Positions 1-9,021 are shown, counted from the stretch's first letter. The stretch: DNA of 64,000 bases from Neotamlana sedimentorum (GCF_000943565.1 NZ_JTDW01000002.1:62001-126000); one strand, 5' to 3'. Notes: generated by a model from the sequence alone, not told the origin. Made by a program: numbers and translations.

Positions 1-2498
1 TTTTTATTACGCATAGTAAATCGCCCTGGCAAATCTATTTGAACATCGCGAGGCACAAAGGCACGACTACCTGTTGCTAAAATAAGTTTATCAAAATTAT
101 GCTTCTCTTTATTACTATCTATTACGTATTTTTCTTTCTGGTTTATTTCGATTATAAACGTTTCAGGATGCACGTTAATATCTAATTTAGAAAGTTCTAA
201 TTTCTTGATTTTAAGCAATTGTTCCCAACTTAATTCATCGGTTACATATTCTGGAAGCAACACACGATTGTAAAATAAATTAGGCTCTTTTGAAAACACA
301 TGAATATCGTCTACTTCATTTAATTCACGATAATTTTGCACAAACCTAAATGCAGCAGCTCCAGCTCCAACAATTATAATTTTATCTTTTGGCTTTTTAT
401 ATTTTACAACTTTAACACGAGTGTACTTAAAATCAGGTTCTTTTGAAACTGGATCTATAACCGTATGCGTTAAATTATTAGCTCGATTTAAAGTGTTTTG
501 CAATTGTTTACCCCAATGCATAGGCAGAAAAACCACACCTTTTGCTATATTTTTAGTAACCTTTGCTCTTACACGAACCTCTCCATTTTCGCTGGTTATT
601 TGAGTAATATCACCGTCTTTTATATTATTTAAATATGCATCGACAGGGTTAATTTCCAAAACTGGTTTTGGGTAATGTGTTTTTAATCGTGCTACCTTAC
701 CGGTTTTAGTCATGGTATGCCATTGGTCGCGCACACGACCAGTAGTAAGTACTAAAGGAAAATTATCGTTTGGCTTTACTGCCGTATTTTCTATTGATGA
801 AGGCACATTAAAAATTGCCTTTTTTGATGGTGTATAAAACACCTTATCTTCAAACAAACGTGGTGTTCCTGGATGTCTATATTCTGGAACTGGCCATTGA
901 AAAGTACCTTCAGTTTTTAAACGATCGTAATTAAGAAAAGACACATCTATATTTGTGCCTTTTGTCATACTACAATACTCATCGTAAATTTCTTCCGTAC
1001 TGTTATAATTAAAACCTCTGAACCCCATACGTTGTGCAAAATCGCAGAAAATTTCAACATCTGGTCTGGCCTCACCGGGTGCTTGAATTTCTTTTGGTAA
1101 GTATGAAATTCGGCGTTCGGAATTCGTCATTGTCCCTTCTTTTTCCAACCAACCAGCAGCTGGAAGAAGTAAATCGGCATATTCTGTAGTATCTGATTTA
1201 TGAGATATATCTTGTACCACAACAAACTTAGCGCTTGCCATAGCTTTTTCTATTTTATGCGAATTAGGTAAACTAACCGAAGGGTTTGTACATGCAATCC
1301 AGATGGCTTTTAATTTACCAGACTCTAAAGCATCAAACATTTGGGTTGCCGTTAATCCGGGGTTAGGTGAAATTTCTTCTACACCCCAAAACTGAGCGAC
1401 TTCTCGACGATGTTCTGCATTAGCCAAGTCTTTATGAACAGCTAACAAATTTGCCATTCCACCAACTTCTCGCCCGCCCATGGCGTTAGGCTGACCCGTT
1501 AATGAAAATGGACCTGCTCCTGGCTTACCAACATTTCCTGTAATTAACGAAAGATTTAAGAGTGATACATTTTTATCGGTTCCTACAACGCTTTGGTTAA
1601 GCCCCATTGCCCACATGCTAATAAAACCTTTCGAAAGCCCTATTACATCGGCAACCTTACGAATGCTTTTTTCGGGAACACCACAAAGTTTAGAAGCTTG
1701 TTTAACCGAAGTTTTAAAAATGAGTTCTTTATAAGCTGTAAAACCATCGGTGTAATTGTTTATAAAATTCTCATCTATTAAACCGCGTTCGTATATACAA
1801 CGTGCAATAGCATTGTAAAGAATAATATCGGTTCCTGGAATGAGTTGTAAATGAATATCTGCAAAATTTGCCGAATCGGTTTTTCGCGGATCGACAACAA
1901 TAATTTTAACGTTCGGGTTTTCTTCTTTACGTTTTTCTATTCTTCTAAATAAAATAGGATGACACCAAGCTGGGTTTGCACCAGTAATTAAAAAACAATC
2001 TGCCAACTCAATATCCTCATAAGAAATAGGCACACTATCTTCACCAAATACTTTTTTATAACCAACAACGGCAGAACTCATGCATAATCTCGAATTAGTA
2101 TCAATGTTATTAGTTCCTAAAAAGCCTTTAGTTAATTTGTTTGCTATATAATATTCTTCGGTTAAACTTTGACCAGACACGTAAAACGCCACACTATCTG
2201 GACCATATTTTTTTATCATTGTTTTAAAAACACTCGCCGCTCTATCTAGAGCATCATCCCAACTTACACGCTCTCTTGGATGTGAACGGCTCCAGCGCAT
2301 TTCTGGATACAAAATTCTATCGGAAGTATCGTTAGCTACGTAATGCAGATTCATACCTTTACTGCATAGCATACCTTTATTTACCGGATGATCTTTATCT
2401 CCTTCTACAAAAACCTTATCGTTATTATCTTTTTTAATAACAATTCCGCAGCCTACACCACAATATGAACATGTTGTTTTTACTTCTTTTTTTAACAT
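1..2498 (-). CDS. nasA: Assimilatory nitrate reductase fused to an FAD/NAD(P)-dependent oxidoreductase domain (C-terminus beyond window)
   Basis: Reduces nitrate to nitrite in the cytoplasm with a molybdopterin cofactor. The gene is open from an ATG at 2498 to the left edge, so at least 832 residues are present and the C-terminus is missing. Residues 10, 13, 17 and 45 are the four cysteines of the N-terminal [4Fe-4S] motif (CSYCGVGC, then MLCSKG). Cys139 in LCMSSA fits the molybdenum ligand of the Nas/Nap type. The molybdopterin enzyme part ends near residue 695. A Rossmann motif (IIIVGAGAAA, residues 707-716) then starts a NirB-like FAD domain with ATGSRAFVP further on. The fusion suggests that an electron-donating module is built in. 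It is separated from the nitrite reductase operon by a terminator and has its own upstream palindrome. Family assignment is firm; the use of NAD(P)H is inferred. Confidence 0.93.
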   Translation of the reverse strand, partial: MLKKEVKTTCSYCGVGCGIVIKKDNNDKVFVEGDKDHPVNKGMLCSKGMNLHYVANDTSDRILYPEMRWSRSHPRERVSWDDALDRAASVFKTMIKKYGPDSVAFYVSGQSLTEEYYIANKLTKGFLGTNNIDTNSRLCMSSAVVGYKKVFGEDSVPISYEDIELADCFLITGANPAWCHPILFRRIEKRKEENPNVKIIVVDPRKTDSANFADIHLQLIPGTDIILYNAIARCIYERGLIDENFINNYTDGFTAYKELIFKTSVKQASKLCGVPEKSIRKVADVIGLSKGFISMWAMGLNQSVVGTDKNVSLLNLSLITGNVGKPGAGPFSLTGQPNAMGGREVGGMANLLAVHKDLANAEHRREVAQFWGVEEISPNPGLTATQMFDALESGKLKAIWIACTNPSVSLPNSHKIEKAMASAKFVVVQDISHKSDTTEYADLLLPAAGWLEKEGTMTNSERRISYLPKEIQAPGEARPDVEIFCDFAQRMGFRGFNYNSTEEIYDEYCSMTKGTNIDVSFLNYDRLKTEGTFQWPVPEYRHPGTPRLFEDKVFYTPSKKAIFNVPSSIENTAVKPNDNFPLVLTTGRVRDQWHTMTKTGKVARLKTHYPKPVLEINPVDAYLNNIKDGDITQITSENGEVRVRAKVTKNIAKGVVFLPMHWGKQLQNTLNRANNLTHTVIDPVSKEPDFKYTRVKVVKYKKPKDKIIIVGAGAAAFRFVQNYRELNEVDDIHVFSKEPNLFYNRVLLPEYVTDELSWEQLLKIKKLELSKLDINVHPETFIIEINQKEKYVIDSNKEKHNFDKLILATGSRAFVPRDVQIDLPGRFTMRNK

Positions 2499-2577
2499 AT
2501 CAAAGGTTTTCTTCTAAATTAAGGTAAATTTTGATGTGAATTTGTTTTACAAACCAAAATATAGCATAAATCAAAAA

Positions 2578-2616
2578 TACGTATAAATACTTAATTTTCT
2601 AAGTATTTTATACGTA
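2578..2616 (-). promoter_or_regulatory. Long imperfect palindrome upstream of the nitrate reductase gene, candidate operator
   Basis: The arms are TACGTATAAATACTTAA (2578-2594) and TAAGTATTTTATACGTA (2600-2616), inverted repeats apart from a one-base difference. The centre lies about 100 bases before the nitrate reductase ATG. Read on the minus strand, one arm is TTAAGTAT-TTA-TACGTA, which has the same 8-N3-6 layout as a site before nirB at 8851-8867. On the minus strand the proximal arm runs into TATTTTTG, a fit to the TAnnTTTG -7 consensus. Control by the adjacent two-component system is an inference; no binding data exist here. Confidence 0.6.
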
Positions 2617-2678
2617 TTTTAAAATTTATACGATTTTAATAATAAGAAATTTTACTTTTTAAGAATATGACAAAAAGA

Positions 2679-2712
2679 AAGCGATTTATACCCTAAAAAA
2701 TATAAATCGCTT
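2679..2712 (-). terminator. Rho-independent terminator of the nirB-to-response-regulator operon
   Basis: Perfect 12-bp inverted repeat, AAGCGATTTATA (2679-2690) and TATAAATCGCTT (2701-2712), with a 10-base loop. On the minus strand it is followed by TTCTTTTTG. It lies 20 bases after the response regulator stop and isolates the downstream nitrate reductase gene. Confidence 0.85.
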
Positions 2713-2732
2713 AATATTAAGCTTATATCGAC

Positions 2733-3410
2733 TTAAATAAGCTGATATTTTTTAGCCTTATTAGTTAGTTCCATTAAATTTTTAACCTCAAGTTTTTTCA
2801 TAAGATTAAACCGATGTACCTCCGCAGTTCGTTTACTTATTTCTAATTCTTTAGCAATATCTTTGTTGTTTTTTAGCTGTAAAACAAGTTCTAAAATTTG
2901 CTTTTCACGCTTAGTTAACTTAAAAGGATCTTGTTTTGTAATTTGGGCTTTAGGGGCTTTAGTTGTTTCCATCGCTATATTTCCGCTTACAAAATTATTA
3001 AGTAAAATTGCAGATACTTCGCCTGTAAAATACTTTCCTCCAGAAGCCACAGTGTTTAATGCTTTTAAAAATTCATCTTTACTTGCTCCTTTAAGCATAT
3101 AACCATCGGCACCTGCCTGAATAGATTTTACTACATATTCTTCGGAATCATGCATAGATAATACTAGTGCTTTTACACCTGGATGTGTTTGTTTAAGCTC
3201 TCCAACCACCTCAATACCATTTTTATTTGGCATACGAATATCTACGATTAAAACATGAGGCTGTTCATTATTAATTATATCAATAGCTTCAACACCATCG
3301 GATGCTTCATTAACTACATTTATACCCTCTTGATCTTCCAGTAAAGCCTTTATACCATCGCGCACTAACACATGATCATCGGCTAATACCACATTTATTA
3401 CATCATCCAT
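2733..3410 (-). CDS. NarL/LuxR-family response regulator of the nitrate/nitrite locus
   Basis: DNA-binding response regulator of 225 residues. The receiver domain fills residues 5-125, with the acidic pair at 11-12 (LADDH) and the phospho-acceptor Asp57 in LIVDIRMP. The LuxR-type helix-turn-helix occupies about 160-225 (LTKREKQILELV followed by the SKRTAEVHR recognition region). The gene sits 15 bases behind the sensor kinase gene and ends the nirB operon just before a strong terminator, so partner and pathway are well supported by context. A likely target is the TTAAGTAT-N3-TACGTA box before nirB and the nitrate reductase gene, but this is inferred from position only. The symbol narL or nreC would be a guess, so none is given. 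Confidence 0.93.
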   Translation of the reverse strand: MDDVINVVLADDHVLVRDGIKALLEDQEGINVVNEASDGVEAIDIINNEQPHVLIVDIRMPNKNGIEVVGELKQTHPGVKALVLSMHDSEEYVVKSIQAGADGYMLKGASKDEFLKALNTVASGGKYFTGEVSAILLNNFVSGNIAMETTKAPKAQITKQDPFKLTKREKQILELVLQLKNNKDIAKELEISKRTAEVHRFNLMKKLEVKNLMELTNKAKKYQLI

Positions 3411-3425
3411 AATTCGTTTAGTTTT

Positions 3426-5279
3426 TTAGGTTGGTAAATTTACTAATTTTTCGTTGCTTACCTGCTTTGGCAATGGAATGTTTAAAGTTACTCGTGTACC
3501 CTTATCTTTCTCTGAATATAAAAACAAGCGACCATCAATAAATTTAATGCGCTCTTTCATAAAAGTCATCCCCATACCACCATCTGCATTTTTTACTTTC
3601 TTAACTTTATTAGGATCGAAGCCCTTTCCATTATCATCAATTACAATACTAAGTAAATTTTCACTGTGCGATAAAGAGACTATTATATATGAAGAATTAG
3701 CATACTTAATTGCATTATTTATAGCCTCTTGAACAATACGATAAATATTAATTTCAACTAAAGAATCCAAACGTTGGTTAAAATTACTTTTATTAAAAAG
3801 TTGAATGTTTTTACCCGTAAGCTTACTTAGTTCCTGTGTTAACTTTGTTATAGCAGGAACAACACCATGATCGGACAATTCTGGAGGCGTTAAGTTAAAC
3901 GTTGCCGTCCTTACACCTTTTATAATATTTAAAGCCAACTCTTTTAAATATTCAATTTTTTGCTCTGCCTTTTCTGTATCATTTAAATTAATACTCTCGA
4001 GGTTATATTTTAAACCCGTTAACATTTGTCCAATACCATCATGAACATCTTTGGCTATTCGGCTTTGTTCTTTTTCTTGATTTTCTATAATTTGACTTGA
4101 AATTATTTTTTGATGATTCATTTTCTCATCAAAACCTTTTTTAGTAAGGCGTTCAATTTCAAGTTGCGCTTCTTTCCTTGAAGTAATATCTGACGCAATA
4201 ATTAACAATTCCGATTTATCTTCTGATGGATTAAACGGAATAAAAGCCATTTCTAACCATACATCCTTTTCGTCTTTGGTGGTTGCTTTTACCTCTCCTT
4301 GCCAACCAATTTTTTTATGCTTAGATACAATATTTTCAATTAAAACCTGTTCGTTTTCATTAACCGATAACACCTCTGCAAAAGATGCAGACGTACTAAA
4401 CCTAGACACCTTAAAAAGTCTAGAGAATTTTTTTCCCATATGCACCAAAGAGCCGCTAGGGGTAATTCTAGCAAATAGTAAAGTTTCATCCATAGCATAA
4501 TTTAGGGCTCGCAACTCTCTAATAGATTTTTCTTTTGCTATACTAAGTTCATCCGCTTCAATTGCCATTTGTTTTGCCTTACTTTCTGCTCGAAGCAAAT
4601 CGGCTAAAGTTGCTCTAATATTTTTTGCGGTTGGCCAAAAAATAAACAAGAATTCCAATAATAAAACCGATAGTGTAAAAATGGTAATAAGCGACTCTAA
4701 CTGGCGCAACCAATTTACCTTTTTACTAGCCTCTAGATCGTACTGGTTAACGATATCATCCATTAAAAATAAAAAATCACCTTCGGCGCTGGTAACTGTC
4801 GCAATTTCTGGTTCGTAATGAACTAATGGTAAAGGCGGTGTATTTTCAATTTTTGAGATTATCCCCTTGGAAGCGTTACTTATACTTAAGAAAACCGGAT
4901 TTAATTTCTCAAATTTTTGCTGAACAGCTTTACTATTATCTCCTGGTAACCCCATACTATCATTACCTTTTTGTAAAGCATAGTGGGAGGTTTCCCAGAC
5001 TCTTAAAGTTTGTTTTATTTGATTTTTTAGCTGAAGCTGAACATCTAAATCTTTAGCTGAATTAAGTTTTAAAATATCTTTTGTAAGCTTTTGGCTAAGC
5101 ATACGTTGCCTTCCTGCAACGTTAATAATTGTTGAATCGCTTTCTTGAGTATTAAGATGTCGCCTAACTAAATACTGACTTACTATAATAGATAGCGCAA
5201 TTACTGTTAATGCAATAATGTACAACCGGCTTAGTTTACCAAAGGTACGTTGGTCCAATGTGTTGCCGTTGTTACTCAT
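3426..5279 (-). CDS. NarX/NreB-like membrane sensor histidine kinase with PilJ-type N-terminal domain
   Basis: Sensor of 617 residues with two membrane helices (about 18-37 and 194-215) enclosing a periplasmic helical domain. That domain begins with the P-box-like segment VAGRQRMLSQK (54-64), which resembles the nitrate-binding box of NarX/NarQ (PilJ-type sensor family). A cytoplasmic coiled coil and a PAS domain (about 255-370) follow. The HisKA_3 dimerisation box has the phospho-acceptor His413 in KDVHDGIGQ, and the ATPase domain shows EAINNAIKYA and DNGKGFD. The gene lies between a DUF4202 gene and its cognate response regulator, with 15-base gaps on both sides. It probably senses nitrate or nitrite; redox or other input through the PAS domain is possible. 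Confidence 0.93.
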   Translation of the reverse strand: MSNNGNTLDQRTFGKLSRLYIIALTVIALSIIVSQYLVRRHLNTQESDSTIINVAGRQRMLSQKLTKDILKLNSAKDLDVQLQLKNQIKQTLRVWETSHYALQKGNDSMGLPGDNSKAVQQKFEKLNPVFLSISNASKGIISKIENTPPLPLVHYEPEIATVTSAEGDFLFLMDDIVNQYDLEASKKVNWLRQLESLITIFTLSVLLLEFLFIFWPTAKNIRATLADLLRAESKAKQMAIEADELSIAKEKSIRELRALNYAMDETLLFARITPSGSLVHMGKKFSRLFKVSRFSTSASFAEVLSVNENEQVLIENIVSKHKKIGWQGEVKATTKDEKDVWLEMAFIPFNPSEDKSELLIIASDITSRKEAQLEIERLTKKGFDEKMNHQKIISSQIIENQEKEQSRIAKDVHDGIGQMLTGLKYNLESINLNDTEKAEQKIEYLKELALNIIKGVRTATFNLTPPELSDHGVVPAITKLTQELSKLTGKNIQLFNKSNFNQRLDSLVEINIYRIVQEAINNAIKYANSSYIIVSLSHSENLLSIVIDDNGKGFDPNKVKKVKNADGGMGMTFMKERIKFIDGRLFLYSEKDKGTRVTLNIPLPKQVSNEKLVNLPT

Positions 5280-5294
5280 ATTTATAATTTAAAT

Positions 5295-5879
5295 TTATGC
5301 TAGAGCCTGTTTTATAAGCGCCAAACTTTTTTCTGAATATTTAATTTTTAAGGCTTCTTCGTGGCCTTCATCAGACATTTTAACCCATGTTTTTTGAAGA
5401 ATATCAATTATTTTTTCATCGGAATGCTTTTCTGCAAATTCTTCAAAATAATAATCTAAAAACACCAAACAAATAACATCTTCTAGTATTTGAGTTTCTT
5501 CGTTTTTCTTTATAAGTTTCTTTTTAATTAGGTCGGTTACTCGTTTAATAAACTCAATGTTATATCCTACTTCTTTTAAAATACCCTCTGTTAAATCGGC
5601 ATGCATTTTTTTTAAAGCCTCACGCCATTTTAAATACCCAACACGATCCATTGGATATTCTTTCCTATCTATTTTCCAACGACAAATGTGTTGTGCTCGA
5701 GCTGCTATTTGCAATGCTCTTGAAGCATTAGGTTTAAATTGTAATAATTTTTGCGACATACGTTGCGAATACAATAATTCCTTTGGAAAATTTAATCCAT
5801 TGGTCGTATATACATTTGTGTCTTCTGCGTTTTTTTTATCTATTAATGCTATTGCGGTTTCAAATCTTGTAGGCTTCAT
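5295..5879 (-). CDS. DUF4202 family protein in the nitrite reductase operon
   Basis: A soluble protein of 194 residues without signal peptide or membrane segment. It matches what I recall of DUF4202: an opening that ends in PKELLYSQRM, the AARAQHICRW block at about 62-71 followed by YPMDRVGYLKWR, and a helical C-terminal half with EDVICLVFLDYYFEEFAEKH. The conserved His, Cys and Arg residues of AQHICRW could make up a site, but no reaction is known to me. It lies between nirD (11-base gap) and the sensor kinase gene (15-base gap), so it is co-transcribed with nitrite reduction and its regulators. The role in nitrogen assimilation is inferred from context. Confidence 0.85.
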   Translation of the reverse strand: MKPTRFETAIALIDKKNAEDTNVYTTNGLNFPKELLYSQRMSQKLLQFKPNASRALQIAARAQHICRWKIDRKEYPMDRVGYLKWREALKKMHADLTEGILKEVGYNIEFIKRVTDLIKKKLIKKNEETQILEDVICLVFLDYYFEEFAEKHSDEKIIDILQKTWVKMSDEGHEEALKIKYSEKSLALIKQALA

Positions 5880-5890
5880 ATATGTTTATA

Positions 5891-6268
5891 TTAGTCTGCA
5901 AAGCCAATATACACAATTTCTTGTTCAATTTTTACAGGATATGTTGCAATAGGATCTAAATCTCCATTCAAGTTAGTGCCATCTACTAAAGAAAATAATT
6001 TTTTATGCAAAGGACAAGCTACTATGGGCACTCCTTTATGATCGCCAATCATGCCACGACTTAACACCATTTCTTCTTTTTCTGGCGATAAGTTTTGCGT
6101 GGCATACCAAGTATTTAATCTAGCAAAGTTAAAAACGGCTATTTGCAAATCTTTATACTTTACGCAAGCACCACCATCTTTAGGAAAATCGTTAACCGAT
6201 GCTGCTTTAAACCAAACTTTTACCTCGTCTGGCTTTACACTTTTATATTTTTTAGCAACTGTAATCAT
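5891..6268 (-). CDS. nirD: Nitrite reductase (NAD(P)H) small subunit
   Basis: A 125-residue NirD with a Rieske-like fold. It partners NirB in reducing nitrite to ammonium in the cytoplasm. The family hallmark, a Rieske fold that has lost its iron-sulfur ligands, is visible: the first ligand pair is replaced in ATQNLSPEKE, while CPLHKK remains near the second. LSRGMIGDHKGVPIVACPLHKK is characteristic. It lies 30 bases behind nirB and 11 bases before the DUF4202 gene. Confidence 0.93.
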   Translation of the reverse strand: MITVAKKYKSVKPDEVKVWFKAASVNDFPKDGGACVKYKDLQIAVFNFARLNTWYATQNLSPEKEEMVLSRGMIGDHKGVPIVACPLHKKLFSLVDGTNLNGDLDPIATYPVKIEQEIVYIGFAD

Positions 6269-6298
6269 TTTTATGTTTTGTGTTTTTAGCTGTAATTA

Positions 6299-8815
6299 TT
6301 ATTTCCAAGGTTCTGGCATTTTTTGATCTCTCATTGGCACAAAAACGATGTTATCGTCTTCTTCTTTGCTATTTACAAAATGATTAAAACGTTTCATCAT
6401 TTCTGGATCGTTAACAGCTTGTGTCCATTCGCATTCAAACTTATTAACTAAAGTTTGCATTTCTTCTTCTAAATCTTTTGCAATACCTAATTTATCTTCT
6501 ATAATAACTTCTTTTAAATATTCTAAACCACCTTCTAGTCGTTCTTGCCATGCAGCAGTACGTTGTAACGGTTTTGCTGTACGCATGTATAACATTAAGT
6601 AACGATCTAAGTATTTAATTACGGTTTCGTTATCAATTTGCTCTGCAAATAACTCGGCATGTCTTGGTGTTGCACCACCGTTACCACCAACGTAAAGATT
6701 CCAACCACCTTCAACAGCAATTAAACCAAAATCTTTTCCGCGAGCTTCGGCACACTCACGAATACAACCAGAAACACCACCTTTAATTTTATGCGGTGCA
6801 CGAATACCACGATAGCGGTTTTCCAGCTCTATACCAAAACTCACACTTTCGTCCATACCGTAACGACACCAAGTAGATCCTACACAGGTTTTTACAGTAC
6901 GTAGTGATTTACCGTAAGCATGACCACTCTCGAAACCATGCGCTATTAAATCTTTCCAAATTAATGGTAATTGATTTAAGGTTGCACCAAATAAATCAAT
7001 TCGAACACCACCAGTTACTTTTGTATATAAATCGTATTTTTTAGCTATTTCGCCAAGTGCGATTAACTTATCTGGTGTAATTTCTCCACCAGGAACTCTA
7101 GGCACCACAGAATACGTTCCGTTTCGTTGAATATTCGCTAAAAATCTATCATTTGAATCTTGAATAGCATATTCCTTATTCGCAGTATCGGCATGAATAC
7201 TCGCCATTAAAGATGCTACTACAGGCTTACACAGCTCACAACCATGACCACCGTTTCCGTGATTATCTAAAACTTCATTAAAGGTTTGATAACCTTTAAC
7301 TTGAATAATTTTATATAAATCTTGACGGTTATAATCGAAATGCTCGCAAATAGTATCTTTAACCTCAATACCCAAAGATTTTAAAGTGGCTTCAGTAATA
7401 TCTTTTACCATTGGCTTACAACCGCCACAACCAGTTCCTGCTTTTGTACACGACACAACATCGGCTAAATCTTTAGCTTCACCACTTTCAATAGCGCCAC
7501 AAATTTGCCCTTTAGTTACACTTTCGCATGAACATACTTGAGCATCCTCTGGTAAATCCATAACATCGCCAAAGGCCGCAGCCCCATCGCTAGTTGGTAA
7601 AATTAATTGTGCTGGCTCTTCTGGAATAGCCATACTATTCATATACATTTGGTGTAACATATTATAATCGGCAGCATCACCAACTAAAATTCCACCAAGA
7701 AGTGTTTTTCTATCTAAACTTACATTAATACGTTTATATAAAAACTTCGTTTTATCTTCATAAATAATAGAATGCCCTTTTGATGCTGGCATAAAAGGCT
7801 CTCCAAAACTCGCTACATCTACACCAATTAATTTCAGTTTTGTAGACATATCTATTTCTTCTGGCATTTCAGCAGTAGCATCTCCTAAAACTTGCTTTAC
7901 AGCAATATCTGCCATATCATACCCTGGAGCCACTAAACCATAAATCATTTGGTTTAACAAGGCCACCTCACCAATAGCATAAATATTCTCGTCTGATGTT
8001 TGCATTTTATTATTCACAACAATACCACCACGAACACCAACTTCTAAATCGCATGTTTTAGCAAGCTCATCTCTTGGACGAATACCTGCGGAAACAATTA
8101 ACATATCAACATCTAAAACATCATCTTCACCAAACTCCATTCCCACAATAGCATCGTCTCCTAAAATTTGATTAGTTGCTTTGCTTAAGTGAATATTTAA
8201 ACCAATAGATTCTAATTTTAACTGAAGCACTTTACTACTTCTAGAATCTAATTGTCTTGGCATTAATTTAGGAGCAAACTCTACAATATGTGGTTCTAAG
8301 TCCATATCTAAAACAGCTTTACCAGCTTCTAAACCAAGTAAACCACCACCTAAAACAGCAGCTTTAGCATTTGGTTTGGTCTTTTTTAAATCGGCAGCAT
8401 AAGCTAGCATGCCTTCCAAATCTTCAATAGTTCTGTAAACAAACACACCTTTTTTCTCAACACCTTTAATTGGCGGAACAAAAGGCGAAGACCCCGTAGC
8501 AAGAATTAAATAATCGTAAGTAAAGGTTCTATCTTTTGAAGTAGTAATAGTTTTAGAATCGCGATGTATATCTACTACACGCTCGTTCGTCACCAAATGG
8601 ATTCCGTTTTCTACATACCATTCGGCAGGAGCCATTTCTAATGCTTTGGCATCTTGATTTTCAAAATATTCACTTAAATGAACACGATCGTAAGCCGGAC
8701 GAGGTTCTTCACCAAAAACCGTTAACTTAAAAGTATCATCGGTAGCTTGTTGTACAAACTTTTCGCAAAACTTGTAACCTACCATACCATTACCTACTAC
8801 AATAATTTTTTTCAT
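6299..8815 (-). CDS. nirB: Nitrite reductase (NAD(P)H) large subunit
   Basis: The 838-residue assimilatory nitrite reductase, transferring electrons from NAD(P)H via FAD, [2Fe-2S], [4Fe-4S] and siroheme to nitrite. The FAD-binding fold starts with IIVVGNGMVG (4-13), and a second nucleotide-binding fold has AVLGGGLLGLEAG (153-165). A BFD-like [2Fe-2S] domain carries Cys428, Cys430, Cys463 and Cys466 (CSC and CGGC). A second short Cys pair (CELC, 526-529) follows. The siroheme/[4Fe-4S] ligands are Cys644, Cys650, Cys684 and Cys688 in the C-x5-C and C-x3-C pattern. Length fits the family. It is the first gene of an operon reaching to the response regulator at 2733, and its promoter carries a box shared with the nitrate reductase gene. 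Confidence 0.96.
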   Translation of the reverse strand: MKKIIVVGNGMVGYKFCEKFVQQATDDTFKLTVFGEEPRPAYDRVHLSEYFENQDAKALEMAPAEWYVENGIHLVTNERVVDIHRDSKTITTSKDRTFTYDYLILATGSSPFVPPIKGVEKKGVFVYRTIEDLEGMLAYAADLKKTKPNAKAAVLGGGLLGLEAGKAVLDMDLEPHIVEFAPKLMPRQLDSRSSKVLQLKLESIGLNIHLSKATNQILGDDAIVGMEFGEDDVLDVDMLIVSAGIRPRDELAKTCDLEVGVRGGIVVNNKMQTSDENIYAIGEVALLNQMIYGLVAPGYDMADIAVKQVLGDATAEMPEEIDMSTKLKLIGVDVASFGEPFMPASKGHSIIYEDKTKFLYKRINVSLDRKTLLGGILVGDAADYNMLHQMYMNSMAIPEEPAQLILPTSDGAAAFGDVMDLPEDAQVCSCESVTKGQICGAIESGEAKDLADVVSCTKAGTGCGGCKPMVKDITEATLKSLGIEVKDTICEHFDYNRQDLYKIIQVKGYQTFNEVLDNHGNGGHGCELCKPVVASLMASIHADTANKEYAIQDSNDRFLANIQRNGTYSVVPRVPGGEITPDKLIALGEIAKKYDLYTKVTGGVRIDLFGATLNQLPLIWKDLIAHGFESGHAYGKSLRTVKTCVGSTWCRYGMDESVSFGIELENRYRGIRAPHKIKGGVSGCIRECAEARGKDFGLIAVEGGWNLYVGGNGGATPRHAELFAEQIDNETVIKYLDRYLMLYMRTAKPLQRTAAWQERLEGGLEYLKEVIIEDKLGIAKDLEEEMQTLVNKFECEWTQAVNDPEMMKRFNHFVNSKEEDDNIVFVPMRDQKMPEPWK

Positions 8816-8818
8816 AAC

Positions 8819-8867
8819 TACGTATTTTCAAAACAAATATAAGTAAAAACTACGTAATTATACTTAA
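8819..8867 (-). promoter_or_regulatory. nirB promoter with TTAAGTAT-N3-TACGTA box
   Basis: On the minus strand TATATTTG (8834-8841) matches the Bacteroidota -7 consensus TAnnTTTG exactly. No TTG at the -33 position was found. In its place, 9 bases upstream of the -7 element, lies TTAAGTATAATTACGTA (8851-8867), the 17-base box also found before the nitrate reductase gene. A further TACGTA (8819-8824) lies between the -7 element and the ATG. A -7 element without a -33 element plus an adjacent conserved box suggests activator dependence. The rest of the gap (8868-9021) holds an inverted repeat, TTGACAAA (8910-8917) and TTTGTCAA (8932-8939), with no T-run, and nothing else recognised. Confidence 0.6.
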
Positions 8868-9021
8868 TTTTTAAAATAAGTTTATAGGTAATAATAAAGA
8901 ATTACCGATTTGACAAACCCAACCTCTAAAATTTGTCAATGTTTAAATATTAGCATTATTTACTAGAAAATTTTTAAATTTTATGAAAAAGCAGCACGAA
9001 TTATAAGTTAACTAAGTATGA

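Noticed and set aside
2578-2616. Reading the TACGTAT arms as E. coli NarL heptamers
   Set aside because: The fourth base does not fit the TACYYMT consensus and the spacing differs from 7-2-7; only a lineage-specific box is claimed.
8910-8939. TTGACAAA/TTTGTCAA inverted repeat as terminator of the racemase operon
   Set aside because: No T-run follows on either strand and the stem is AT-rich; function left open.
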